DNA of 19,455 bases. Origin: an uncultured Sulfurovum sp. Lineage in GTDB: Bacteria; Campylobacterota; Campylobacteria; Campylobacterales; Sulfurovaceae. The position numbers and the translations under genes were made by a program. Of the stretch, positions 6,537 to 14,486 are shown in pieces. Under the pieces are notes generated by a model that did no database searches, had not been told where the DNA came from, and saw only the letters and a program-made list of their open reading frames with translations. Each line of letters begins with the position of its first letter. Positions within the stretch are counted from its first letter, which is position 1. The stretch covers positions 1 through 19,455 of the forward strand of contig CAMZLC010000124.1 in the NCBI GenBank assembly GCA_947311605.1. The letters are read 5' to 3'.

Positions 6537-8399
6537 ATGGCAAAACATCAATTTCAAACAGAGATAGGGCAGCTGCTGCAGCTGATGACCCATTCACTCT
6601 ATTCTAACAAAGAGATTTTTATCAGAGAGCTGATCTCTAATGCCAGCGATGCACTAGACAAATTCAACTACCTTCGTCTGACGGATGAAACATTCAAGGA
6701 GAATGACTGGAAGGGTGAGATCAATATCAAATTGGATGCCGAGGACAACTCCATTGCTTTCAATGACAACGGTATCGGGATGAATGAGCAGGAGCTGATG
6801 GATAACCTAGGTACGATCGCCAAGTCAGGCACCAAGGCTTTTATGGAGAATCTGACCGGTGATGCTGCCAAGGACAGCAATCTGATCGGACAGTTTGGGG
6901 TAGGGTTCTACTCTGTTTTTATGGTGGCAGAGAAGGTGGATGTCGTCACTAAAAAGGCAGGAGAGGATCAGGCCTATATGTTCTCTACCGATGGCACGGG
7001 TGAATACGAGGTCAAGCCGGTCGTCAAAGACGAGCACGGTACCGTGATCTATATTAAGCTCAAAGAGGACGAGAAAGAGTTTTTGGGGAAATGGCATGTA
7101 GAAAATATCGTCAAAAAATACTCCAACCACATCGCCTATCCGATCATGCTCAACTATGAAGAGGAGGAGACTGAAGGTGAAGGCGAAGAGAAGGCGACCA
7201 AGAAAGTGAAAAAAAGAGAGCAGGTCAATGAGGCTACAGCACTTTGGACACTGCCCAAAAGTTCACTCAAAAAAGAGGACTATATAGAGTTCTACAAAAC
7301 GATTTCCCATGGTGATGATGCGCCGCTTACCTATCTGCATAACAAAGTAGAGGGTGCCAATGAATACACGACACTTTTTTATATTCCCAAAACAGCACCG
7401 ATGGATATGTACCGCGCTGACTATCAGCCTGGGGTGAAGCTCTATGTCAAAAGGGTCTTTATTACCGATGATGAGAAGGAGCTGTTGCCGCCTTATCTGA
7501 GATTTGTAAGAGGTATCATTGACAGTGAGGATCTGCCACTGAATGTCTCCAGGGAGATTCTGCAGGAAAACCGCATCCTTGCCAATATTAAGCAGGGGGC
7601 GGTCAAAAAGATTCTCTCTGCGATCAAGAAGCTCAAAGGAGAAGATGCTGACCATTTTGTGGCTCAGTACAACCGTGTGATCAAAGAGGGTATCTATACC
7701 GATCATATCAACAAAGAGACACTGCTCGAGATCGTACGATATAAAAGCTCCAGCGAAGAGGGACTTGTCTCTCTGGATGACTATATCTCCAGAGGCAACA
7801 GCGAGAAGAAAGAGATCTACTATATTATCGGTGCAGAAGAGAAAGTATTGCGTAATTCGCCACTGCTGGAAGCCTATAAAAAAGCCAATATAGAGGTATT
7901 GATCCTTGACGATGAAGAGGTGGACAGTATCGTCGCGCCAATGATCGGAAGCTATAAAGAGTGGACGCTAAAAGATATCACGACGATAGAGGCGCCAGAC
8001 TCTAAAACCGAAGAGGAAAAAGAGGAGATCAGCAAGGAGTATAAGCCACTGACTGACAAGATCAAGAAGGTTCTAGGAGAAGAGGTTAAAGAGGTGAAAA
8101 TATCGACAAGACTGACCGAGAGCCCCTCCTGTGTACTCAAAGACAGTTCTGATCCTATGGCAGGCATGGCAGCCATGTTTGCACAGATGGGACAGGAGAT
8201 GCCGGAGATTCCCCTCATTCTGGAGATCAATCCAGAACATGCAATGATCAAAAAGCTTGACAGTCTGAAGGATACGAATCTTTTCGAGACGATCTCCTGG
8301 ATACTGCTTGACAGTGCCAAGCTTTCAGAAGGGATTGAACCAAAAGACAAAACGGCCTTTTCTCACAGGATCACTGCGCTGGCATCCAAGGCGCTTTAG
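6537..8399 (+). CDS. htpG: Molecular chaperone HtpG (Hsp90 family)
   Basis: ATP-dependent cytoplasmic chaperone acting as a homodimer on late folding intermediates. The protein has 620 residues, normal for bacterial HtpG. Seen: the N-terminal GHKL ATPase with NKEIFIRELISNASDALDK (24-42, catalytic Glu 31 and Mg-binding Asn 35), DNGIGM (77-82), GTIAKSGTKAF, and the GQFGVGF lid hinge (118-124); then a short, highly acidic and lysine-rich linker (EEEETEGEGEEK region) before the middle domain; and the middle domain motif YLRFVRGIIDSEDLPLNVSREILQ. The C-terminal dimerisation domain is complete. It has a strong Shine-Dalgarno and its own promoter. The large palindrome just upstream of the -35 may add regulation. 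It probably forms a single-gene unit. Confidence 0.98.
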   Translation: MAKHQFQTEIGQLLQLMTHSLYSNKEIFIRELISNASDALDKFNYLRLTDETFKENDWKGEINIKLDAEDNSIAFNDNGIGMNEQELMDNLGTIAKSGTKAFMENLTGDAAKDSNLIGQFGVGFYSVFMVAEKVDVVTKKAGEDQAYMFSTDGTGEYEVKPVVKDEHGTVIYIKLKEDEKEFLGKWHVENIVKKYSNHIAYPIMLNYEEEETEGEGEEKATKKVKKREQVNEATALWTLPKSSLKKEDYIEFYKTISHGDDAPLTYLHNKVEGANEYTTLFYIPKTAPMDMYRADYQPGVKLYVKRVFITDDEKELLPPYLRFVRGIIDSEDLPLNVSREILQENRILANIKQGAVKKILSAIKKLKGEDADHFVAQYNRVIKEGIYTDHINKETLLEIVRYKSSSEEGLVSLDDYISRGNSEKKEIYYIIGAEEKVLRNSPLLEAYKKANIEVLILDDEEVDSIVAPMIGSYKEWTLKDITTIEAPDSKTEEEKEEISKEYKPLTDKIKKVLGEEVKEVKISTRLTESPSCVLKDSSDPMAGMAAMFAQMGQEMPEIPLILEINPEHAMIKKLDSLKDTNLFETISWILLDSAKLSEGIEPKDKTAFSHRITALASKAL

Positions 8400-8416
8400 T
8401 TAGGGATGCTCTAACT
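8398..8416 (+). terminator. Weak hairpin overlapping the htpG stop
   Basis: AGTTAG (8398-8403) and CTAACT (8411-8416) form a 6-bp stem with a 7-nt loop, beginning inside the htpG stop codon. No T-run follows (GGCTTTATG), so termination is uncertain; the next promoter lies immediately downstream. Confidence 0.25.
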
Positions 8417-8423
8417 GGCTTTA

Positions 8424-8432
8424 TGCTACAAT
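8424..8432 (+). promoter_or_regulatory. Extended -10 promoter for the secreted protein, CDF and hemD genes
   Basis: TG-C-TACAAT at 8424-8432 is an extended -10 with one mismatch; there is no clear -35. Transcription would start near 8439, giving a leader of about 45 nt. The leader contains a 6-bp hairpin, CTGAAA (8446-8451) with TTTCAG (8456-8461), ahead of the AAAGG ribosome site (8473-8477). Confidence 0.45.
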
Positions 8433-8483
8433 ATTGCCAGATGTTCTGAAATCTTTTTCAGGATCCTTATATAAAGGCATGAT

Positions 8484-8783
8484 ATGAAAAAAGTTTTACT
8501 AGCATTGGCAGTGTTTTTCTCTTTGGCGGCGTTTGGCGCGACAGCCAGTGCTGCCGTCTGTGGCGCAAAGTTTATGAAAGACCCCTGCCCAGTGGATGGG
8601 TATAGCATCGTCAACACCGAAAGGTTTATACGAGGCAGACACAGCTGGATGCATGATGTTCACCATTTCGGTGAAAAGAAAAGAGTAGTGCGAAAGAAGC
8701 GTCTGGTTCGCAAGAAAAGAGTGCAGAGAAAAAGACACTATAAATATGTCAGACGATGCCGTACTGTAAAAGTCAGACGTTAA
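8484..8783 (+). CDS. Small secreted His-rich, polybasic protein of unknown function
   Basis: Encodes 99 residues that I do not recognise as a named family. Residues 1-23 are a clear Sec signal peptide (MKK, then LLALAVFFSLAAFG, cleavage likely after ATASA). The mature part has Cys at 26, 35 and 92, a compact histidine cluster (H53, H57, H60, H61, with D58), and then an extreme basic tail: 21 of the last 35 residues are Lys or Arg. The tail holds three tandem hexapeptides, KKRVVR, KKRLVR and KKRVQR (residues 65-82). Their codons differ (AGA, CGT, CGA, CGC; AAA, AAG), so the repeat is not a fresh DNA duplication. It starts at ATG 8484 with AAAGG upstream. It ends 12 nt before the cation diffusion facilitator gene, so they are probably co-transcribed; a periplasmic metal- or polyanion-binding role is only inference. 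Confidence 0.82.
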   Translation: MKKVLLALAVFFSLAAFGATASAAVCGAKFMKDPCPVDGYSIVNTERFIRGRHSWMHDVHHFGEKKRVVRKKRLVRKKRVQRKRHYKYVRRCRTVKVRR

Positions 8784-8795
8784 AGATTCACCGTC

Positions 8796-9710
8796 ATGTC
8801 GACTAACGCTTCCCCCCAAAAAAAGGCTACCATGGTCGCTACAGCAGTAGCGACGGTGTTGACCGTACTGAAGCTGGTCATTGGTGTGTTGAGTGGTTCT
8901 GTTGCAGTGTTGGCATCCGCGATAGATTCATTGCTGGATATGGCTATCTCTGTCTTTAACTTTTTTGCGATCAAAAAGTCTGAAGAAAACCCCAATGACA
9001 TTTATCAGTATGGCAAGGGAAAGATTCAGGCGATCGCAGGGGTCATAGAGGGCACCATTATTACTATATCGGGTTTATATATTATTTATAAGGCCGTAGA
9101 AAAATGGATGGGCGGTGCGCAGGTGGCGCTATTGACTCCCTCTATAGTGGTGATGCTTCTCTCTCTTGCTATCACCTATTTTCTAGTCAAGTATTTGCTG
9201 CAAATCGCAAAAAAAACAGACAATATAGTGATCAAAGCTGATGCACTGCATTACCAGACAGACCTCTGGAGTAACGCTGCGGTACTGCTGTCACTTGTTT
9301 TGGTTTGGATGACGGGTTGGAGTGGCATTGATGCACTATTTGGTTTGGGGATCGGCCTTTTTATCATCTATTCGGCCTACGAGATCATACGGGACGGCAT
9401 AGAGATCTTGCTCGATCGTGCACTGGATGGTGATATTGTGGCAAAGATCGGTGAGGCCATTGCACATCACCCCAAAAGTACCAGCTATCATTGGCTGAAG
9501 ACCCGTACAGACGGGACGACCAATTTTGTGGAGTTTCACCTGGTGTTGAGTCCTGAGATGCGCCTCAAGGAGGCCCATGACATCACGGATGAGATCGAGG
9601 CAGAGATCATGGCACTCGATGAGAAAAAGCGGTGGCTCATTACCCCACACTATGATCCCTATGATGATGAACATCTCAATGAGACAGCACTCTATGGTAA
9701 GAGAGACTAG
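8796..9710 (+). CDS. Cation diffusion facilitator family metal exporter (FieF-like)
   Basis: Inner-membrane divalent-metal/proton antiporter of 304 residues. The transport domain carries DSLLD (D44, D48) on one helix and HYQTD (H152, D156) on another. This is the tetrahedral DD-HD site of FieF/YiiP-type exporters, which favours Zn2+/Fe2+ over Mn2+, though substrate cannot be fixed from sequence. KGKIQAIAGVIEGTIIT and the following helices are typical. The C-terminal cytoplasmic domain (residues about 210-304) has the ferredoxin-like CDF regulatory fold, ending with HYDPYDDEHLNE. ATG 8796 has little ribosome-site support; ATG 8832 (residue 13) is preceded by AAAGG and is a real alternative. 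It lies 12 nt after the small secreted protein gene and overlaps hemD by 17 nt, so all three probably share an mRNA. Confidence 0.93.
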   Translation: MSTNASPQKKATMVATAVATVLTVLKLVIGVLSGSVAVLASAIDSLLDMAISVFNFFAIKKSEENPNDIYQYGKGKIQAIAGVIEGTIITISGLYIIYKAVEKWMGGAQVALLTPSIVVMLLSLAITYFLVKYLLQIAKKTDNIVIKADALHYQTDLWSNAAVLLSLVLVWMTGWSGIDALFGLGIGLFIIYSAYEIIRDGIEILLDRALDGDIVAKIGEAIAHHPKSTSYHWLKTRTDGTTNFVEFHLVLSPEMRLKEAHDITDEIEAEIMALDEKKRWLITPHYDPYDDEHLNETALYGKRD

Positions 9711-10347
9711 AGCGACCTATCTGCTCTCTCCGAGCCCAAGAGAGGACGTGATCCATCTGCCGATGATCACGTTTGCTTTGACGGCTGAAAAGATCGATTT
9801 TTCTGTCTGTGATACATTGATGTTTAGCTCCAAGCAGGCGGTCAAGAGCGCCGAGGCGATCGATCCTGGCTGGAAGCGCACACCCTGTATCGCCATAGGG
9901 CGTGCGACCAAGGAGCAGATAGAATCTCTGGGAGGCAACGTAATCCACCATCCTGCAAATTATTATGCGGACAGGCTTGCAGACGATATCATTGCCTATT
10001 TTTCTGACAAGAAACTACTCTATCTGCGCCCCAAAGCGGTCTCTTTTGACAGCAAGGGCTATCTGGCGCAGGCAGGCATCGATTTACAAGAACAGATCAT
10101 CTATGAAACCTCCTGCATAGACTATGGAGGCGATCAGGCACCCAAAGCAGACGCAGTGATCATCTTCACCTCTCCCTCCTCTATCCACTGTTTTTTGAAA
10201 AACTTTGTCTGGAAAGAGAGCTATACGGCAGTCGTCATAGGCAGTGCTACCCAAAAGCATCTACCCAAAGGTGCACATTTTGTCGTAGCCGACACCCCTC
10301 TAATAGATGCCTGTATTGCCAAAGCCAAAGAAGTACAATCATACTAA
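9694..10347 (+). CDS. hemD: Uroporphyrinogen-III synthase
   Basis: Closes and inverts ring D of hydroxymethylbilane to give uroporphyrinogen III, the branch point for haem and related tetrapyrroles. The 217-residue protein has the weakly conserved HemD pattern: an N-terminal YLLSPSPREDVIHLPMITF; DTLMFSSKQAVKSAE (the usual FTSxxAV region); CIAIGRATKEQIESLG; LYLRPKAVS; YETSCIDYG; DAVIIFTSPSSIHCFL; and VVIGSATQKHLPKGA. ATG 9694 overlaps the end of the CDF gene by 17 nt; the frame is open further upstream, but those residues do not resemble HemD. Tight coupling to a metal exporter is unusual for a haem gene, though it may just reflect operon packing. HemD proteins diverge strongly, yet motif order and length fit well here. 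Confidence 0.88.
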   Translation: MVRETRATYLLSPSPREDVIHLPMITFALTAEKIDFSVCDTLMFSSKQAVKSAEAIDPGWKRTPCIAIGRATKEQIESLGGNVIHHPANYYADRLADDIIAYFSDKKLLYLRPKAVSFDSKGYLAQAGIDLQEQIIYETSCIDYGGDQAPKADAVIIFTSPSSIHCFLKNFVWKESYTAVVIGSATQKHLPKGAHFVVADTPLIDACIAKAKEVQSY

Positions 10348-10400
10348 TTCATATCAATCTACCGGCAGAAAAATTCATACTTCACTAACCCCAAATAGGC

Positions 10401-10406
10401 TATAAT
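10401..10406 (+). promoter_or_regulatory. -10 element of the probable 6S RNA
   Basis: A perfect TATAAT at 10401-10406, with no strong -35. Transcription would begin near 10413, exactly where the closing stem of the RNA begins. Confidence 0.6.
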
Positions 10407-10410
10407 CATC

Positions 10411-10602
10411 CTACCTGGATGGTTCGATTACTGTATTTATTCGGTCCAACATTATCTCTAGGGGGACATGTAATCGGTCGGTGTGTGTGTGATTTCGCTT
10501 GAGTACGGCATCTGCCTGCGAGAAACTGCCCCCTAAAGACCGATTCTCTCTCCCGCTTTTGGCTATTTGGGGCCAGTCACCACAGAACGGCCATCCGGGC
10601 TC
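10411..10602 (+). ncRNA. ssrS: Probable 6S RNA
   Basis: A non-coding stretch of about 190 nt between hemD and purD, starting 5-7 nt after a TATAAT. Its ends pair: CCTGGATGGTT (10414-10424) with GGCCATCCGGG (10589-10599), 11 bp with G-U pairs. Inside, ACTG (10430-10433) can pair with CAGT (10574-10577), or GGTCC (10443-10447) with GGGCC (10570-10574); C10574 is shared, so at most partly both. AATCGGTC (10472-10479) pairs perfectly with GACCGATT (10538-10545), capped by a smaller hairpin around GGCA-TC-TGCC. This leaves a large central bubble (about 10448-10471 and 10546-10568), the open-promoter-like form by which 6S RNA binds sigma-70 RNA polymerase. Length, fold and position before purD (as I recall for other Campylobacterota) support the call. 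No coding frame is evident. The exact 3' end is uncertain. Confidence 0.68.
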
Positions 10603-10707
10603 TGTGTGTAAGATTTACGGCTATCAGATGGCACTCAGGATTTCTTGAAAGATTTTTAAACAAGAACCTTTTGAGAAGTTTTTATCAAATGACTGGAGAG
10701 AATCGGC
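10603..10707 (+). other. Spacer between 6S RNA and purD
   Basis: The leader of purD if it is read through from the 6S promoter. It holds an inverted repeat TTCTTG (10642-10647) and CAAGAA (10661-10666), a run of five T at 10653-10657, and the purD ribosome site TGGAGAG (10694-10700). I see no separate strong promoter and no convincing terminator, so purD may be transcribed through the 6S RNA. Confidence 0.4.
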
Positions 10708-11985
10708 ATGAACATACTGATCATAGGCGCAGGCGGAAGAGAATACTCTATAGGATTGGCACTCCAAAAAGACAAAAATGTGGGCAAGCTCTATTTCGCA
10801 CCGGGCAATGGAGCGACAGAGATGCTTGGCGAGAATGTGCCGCTGAGCGATTTTGAGGCACTGGCGGATTTCACAGAGGCACACGGTATCGTGTTGACCA
10901 TTGTGGGACCTGAAGCCCCCTTGGTGGAGGGTATTGTGGATTATTTCAGAGAGAGAAACCTGACGGTCTTCGGCCCTACGGCAGCAGCAGCACAGCTAGA
11001 AGGCTCCAAAATATTTATGAAGAACTTTTTGGCGCGCCATGGTGTGCCGACAGCCAGATACATTGAGACAGACTCTCTGGATGAGGCAGTGCAGTTCATT
11101 GCTACACTGGATGCCCCGATCGTCGTCAAGGCGGATGGACTCTGTGGAGGCAAAGGGGTGATCATAGCGCAGAGTCACGATGAGGCAAAGGTGGCGGCCG
11201 CAGAGATGCTGGCAGGCAGCTCTTTTGGAGATGCAGGTACCTCGATCGTGGTAGAGGAGTTTTTGGATGGCTATGAGCTCTCAGTCTTTGCAGTCTGTGA
11301 CGGCAAGGACTATGTGGTATTGCCTGCTGCACAGGATCATAAAAGACTGCTCAACGACGATCAGGGCCCCAATACAGGGGGGATGGGTGCCTATGCACCG
11401 ACACCGCTGGTGACGGATGAGATCTATGCCAAACTGGATGAGAGGGTGATCAGACCGACGCTGAAGGGCATGGAGGCAGAGGGCTATCCTTTTACTGGTG
11501 TACTCTTCATCGGAGTGATGGTAGTCAAAGGTGAACCGATCATACTGGAGTACAATGTGCGTTTTGGTGATCCGGAGTGTGAAGCGTTGATGCCCCTGCT
11601 TAAATCTCCTGCCTCTGAGCTGTTTTACAAAGCAGCTATCGGTGATCTTAAAAATGCTACGATCGCATTTTATGAGAAATATGCTGTGGGCGTGGTCATG
11701 GTAAGCAAGGCGTATCCGTACAAGAGTTCTCCTCCTGCAGAGATCGTGATCGACGAGATACATCATGAGGCACTCAAAGGGGAGAGTCATATCTCTTATG
11801 CAGGGGTGAGCAGGGATGAGGATGGGAAACTATATGCTACCGGAGGCAGAGTATTGGTATGTGTGGGGATAGGAGATTCGATCAAAGAGGCCAGAGACAG
11901 AGCCTATATGCTGGTAGGACAGGTGCATTTCGTAGGCAAGCAGTGTCGCACTGATATTGCCTATCAGGCATTGGGTGAGGGCTGA
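10708..11985 (+). CDS. purD: Phosphoribosylamine-glycine ligase (GAR synthetase)
   Basis: ATP-grasp enzyme that joins glycine to phosphoribosylamine, step two of purine synthesis. At 425 residues it is of standard length. Seen: an N-terminal Rossmann-like start MNILIIGAGGREYSI; GPEAPLVEGIVD; FGPTAAAAQLEGSK; the ATP-grasp segments PIVVKADGLCGGKGV and VEEFLDGYELSVFAV; LPAAQDHKRLLNDDQGPNTG, split here at its familiar GGMGAY continuation; and the metal-binding EYNVRFGDPE. ATG 10708 has TGGAGAG 7 nt upstream. It is first in a six-gene array: the stop is followed after 1 nt by the RDD gene. A 6S RNA lies just upstream on the same strand. Identification is secure. Confidence 0.98.
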   Translation: MNILIIGAGGREYSIGLALQKDKNVGKLYFAPGNGATEMLGENVPLSDFEALADFTEAHGIVLTIVGPEAPLVEGIVDYFRERNLTVFGPTAAAAQLEGSKIFMKNFLARHGVPTARYIETDSLDEAVQFIATLDAPIVVKADGLCGGKGVIIAQSHDEAKVAAAEMLAGSSFGDAGTSIVVEEFLDGYELSVFAVCDGKDYVVLPAAQDHKRLLNDDQGPNTGGMGAYAPTPLVTDEIYAKLDERVIRPTLKGMEAEGYPFTGVLFIGVMVVKGEPIILEYNVRFGDPECEALMPLLKSPASELFYKAAIGDLKNATIAFYEKYAVGVVMVSKAYPYKSSPPAEIVIDEIHHEALKGESHISYAGVSRDEDGKLYATGGRVLVCVGIGDSIKEARDRAYMLVGQVHFVGKQCRTDIAYQALGEG

Positions 11986-11986
11986 G

Positions 11987-12409
11987 ATGTCGCCGATTGA
12001 CAACCTTGCGCCCAATGCCAAGCGTATCTGGTCCTATGCCATTGACGACCTAGTGATTAGTGTGCTCTTTATCGCTATTTTCTTTGACCAGCTAACCCAG
12101 CTTACGACACCGGAAAGTGCCACAATGTTTGTAAAAACAAACTATTGGATACTGGCGCTACTCAAGGTGATTTATCATACCTTGTTTACCTGGCAAAATG
12201 GTAAGACACTTGGTAAGCAGTTAATGAAGATTAAAGCGGTCAATATCACGGACGGTACACTGCTCACCCTGCCTATGGCTTTTGTCCGTGCGCTTATCAG
12301 GATACTGGATGAGTCTTTTTTCTATATCGGATTTCTGCCGGCATTTTTCTCTCCCACCAGGCAGACACTGCATGACAGGATCTCCAGGAGTGTAGTCGTC
12401 AATGCGTAA
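11987..12409 (+). CDS. RDD family membrane protein
   Basis: Small inner-membrane protein of 140 residues. It shows the family signature: R13 in AKRIWSYAIDD with D20/D21 in the first membrane helix; a second hydrophobic helix (WILALLKVIYHTLF); the loop GKTLGKQLMKIKAVN; a third hydrophobic region; and the C-terminal RQTLHDRISRSVVV. The biochemical role of RDD proteins is largely unsettled; some have been linked to Na+/H+ transport, which cannot be inferred here. I choose ATG 11987, 1 nt after the purD stop and preceded by GTGAGGG, over ATG 11957, which would overlap purD and add unrelated residues. The end overlaps lptD by 8 nt, so translation is probably coupled. In other Campylobacterota a similar small membrane protein also sits between purD and lptD, as I recall. 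Confidence 0.9.
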   Translation: MSPIDNLAPNAKRIWSYAIDDLVISVLFIAIFFDQLTQLTTPESATMFVKTNYWILALLKVIYHTLFTWQNGKTLGKQLMKIKAVNITDGTLLTLPMAFVRALIRILDESFFYIGFLPAFFSPTRQTLHDRISRSVVVNA

Positions 12410-14486
12410 ACTGCTTGTGTTGTTCCTGATCTTTTCCTTTGTCGCCATACAGGCAGAAGCGGGAAACAGTGGGAAAAAGCAGGTGCATTTGCAGGCAGAA
12501 AAGATCAGTGGAGACAAGGGAAATCTGTATGCTGAGGGGCATATTGTACTGCGCTATGCCCAGACAGTGTTTATGGCAGATTCTGCCCACTATGACAAGC
12601 AGAAAAGACGCTTAACCGTAGAGGGTGCCGTGCGTATCATCAATCCTGACGGCAGCAGGGTTGAAACCCGAAAAGTCACGCTCAATGTCAAAGAGGAGAG
12701 GGTGGTCTTCGAAAAGTTCTTCTATGCCGACGAACAAAACATCTGGCTCTCCTCCAAAACAGCAGAGAAAACAAAGCAGTGCTACCAGCTCAAGGAGGCA
12801 ATGTTCTCTACCTGTGCGATAAGCAACCCTGATTGGCATTTGGCTTTTTCTGAAGCGGACTATAATACTACAGACAAATACATCACACTGAAAGATATTA
12901 AGTTTTATGCGGGAGATACTCCGATATTCTATTTTCCCTATCTGGCATTTTCTACCTCCAGAGAACGAAGCTCCGGACTCCTGATGCCACGACTGGGATA
13001 CAGCAGCACGGAAGGTTTTCTCTACGAGCAGCCTATCTACTGGGCGATCAGCCCCAATATGGATCTTGAATTCAGCCCCCAAATCCGTAGCAGTAGAAGT
13101 CTTGGGCTGTATGCGACCTTTCGTTTTGCCGACAGCAATCATTCAGAGGGATTTGTGAGAGGAGGGTATTTTGCTGATGACCAAGCCTACACTTTAGAAT
13201 ATAACCTCAAGCATGATACGCATTATGGTCTGGAGGCACAATATGAGAGCAGTGATCTGTTGCAAAGCTATAAACCGGAAGGCTATCGTGATGCACTCTA
13301 TGCCAATATGGTGCTTTTCAACGATATAGATTATCTCAACCTTCAAAAAGAGAAACTGCCCCATCTTTCAGATTCTTACCTCAAAGAGTCCAGACTCAAT
13401 TATCTGCTCTATGATCAAAACAACTACTTTGGTCTGAATGCAAAGTATTTTCTGGATGCCAAGAAGGAGAGCAACAAAGAGACGCTACAAGAGCTCCCCT
13501 CTTTGCGCTGGCACAAGTATGGTAGCACTTTGGGATCGGAGTATCTTTCCTATAGCATGGATGCGAAACTGAGTCATTTTGTACGAGAACAAGGAAACCA
13601 GTCCGGCCAGTTTGAATTTTCCCTTCCTCTGCGTTATCATCTCTCTTTTCTGGAGGACTACCTCAAGCTAGAGCTGGGTGAAACACTGTATGCTTTTACA
13701 GGAAATTTTGACCTGAATGGAACGGGTAGATCGCATTATGATACAGTGCTGGCCACGCAGCATATAAAACTCTATGGAGACCTGATCAAGTCCTACCAAA
13801 GCGGCATTCATACACTTGAGTGGTCGGCTGAATATGCCCATCAGGATGTGCTCGGAGATGGTCTGGCTGCCTACAATGCATTGGATCGTGCGTTGCGTGA
13901 AGATTTTCTGTCCCAAGTACCCTTTGACGACAAGGTGACATGGGCATTGTCGCAGTATTGGTACAGCAACGGGCTCACACTTGGTGCCAAGCAGAGGGTC
14001 TCACAGGTGTACTATCCGGACAAAGAGGAGAAGTGGGGAGACCTTCGACATGAATTGATGCTTGATTATGGGAAATGGCATGTCACCAATCTTCTGGAAT
14101 ATTCTTTTGCCTATAAGGGATTTTCGGAAATGTCCAACAAGTTGATGTATGAAGACGAGAAGTTCCATGTCGGTATAGAGCACTTCTGGAGAAAAGATCT
14201 TGCACTGAAAAAGGTGCTCACCGATGAAATAGCACTGAATGCACAATACCAATACAGCAAAGCACTCAAGATTTTTGGTGCCGTCTCCTATGATCTGGAT
14301 CAGCACTATAGCAAGAAGTGGCGTTCAGGTCTACGTTATGACAAGGGATGTTGGGCTGTGGAATTGAGCTATCATCACGATACAAAACCTATCCTTGAAA
14401 CCACAGGAGGAGGCGCCATCAGTAACAATGCATTCCTAGTCAAACTGAGTCTTGTGCCTTTTGGAGAGAGTGAGATTCGACAATAA
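12402..14486 (+). CDS. lptD: LPS-assembly protein LptD (outer-membrane LPS translocon)
   Basis: Outer-membrane beta-barrel that, plugged by LptE, inserts lipopolysaccharide into the outer leaflet. It has 694 residues, against about 780 in E. coli. Residues 1-20 form a signal peptide (MRKLLVLFLIFSFVAIQAEA). An OstA/LptA-like jellyroll follows at about 28-115 (HLQAEKISGDKGNLYAEGHIVL and onward), then the conserved CYQLKEAMFSTCAISNPDW linker with C127 and C138, then GDTPIFYFPYLAFSTSRERSSGLLMPRLGYSS leading into the barrel, whose strands alternate aromatic and polar residues to the end. A single C-terminal Cys (C650, KGCW) stands where E. coli has a Cys pair. The start overlaps the RDD gene by 8 nt; the stop TAA shares one base with the next ATG. 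Secure. Confidence 0.95.
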   Translation: MRKLLVLFLIFSFVAIQAEAGNSGKKQVHLQAEKISGDKGNLYAEGHIVLRYAQTVFMADSAHYDKQKRRLTVEGAVRIINPDGSRVETRKVTLNVKEERVVFEKFFYADEQNIWLSSKTAEKTKQCYQLKEAMFSTCAISNPDWHLAFSEADYNTTDKYITLKDIKFYAGDTPIFYFPYLAFSTSRERSSGLLMPRLGYSSTEGFLYEQPIYWAISPNMDLEFSPQIRSSRSLGLYATFRFADSNHSEGFVRGGYFADDQAYTLEYNLKHDTHYGLEAQYESSDLLQSYKPEGYRDALYANMVLFNDIDYLNLQKEKLPHLSDSYLKESRLNYLLYDQNNYFGLNAKYFLDAKKESNKETLQELPSLRWHKYGSTLGSEYLSYSMDAKLSHFVREQGNQSGQFEFSLPLRYHLSFLEDYLKLELGETLYAFTGNFDLNGTGRSHYDTVLATQHIKLYGDLIKSYQSGIHTLEWSAEYAHQDVLGDGLAAYNALDRALREDFLSQVPFDDKVTWALSQYWYSNGLTLGAKQRVSQVYYPDKEEKWGDLRHELMLDYGKWHVTNLLEYSFAYKGFSEMSNKLMYEDEKFHVGIEHFWRKDLALKKVLTDEIALNAQYQYSKALKIFGAVSYDLDQHYSKKWRSGLRYDKGCWAVELSYHHDTKPILETTGGGAISNNAFLVKLSLVPFGESEIRQ

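Noticed and set aside
8484..8783. Treating the polybasic gene as a ribosomal protein or histone-like protein
   Set aside because: A clear Sec signal peptide and the His/Cys region argue for export; no ribosomal protein pattern is seen.
9577..9693. Upstream extension of hemD to ATG 9577
   Set aside because: The extra 39 residues (Met/Arg/Ser-rich) lie in the CDF gene's other frame and do not resemble HemD.
10480..10490. Short GT dinucleotide run as a possible phase-variation repeat
   Set aside because: Only about five units, non-coding, and within the probable 6S RNA; too short and misplaced for a phase switch.
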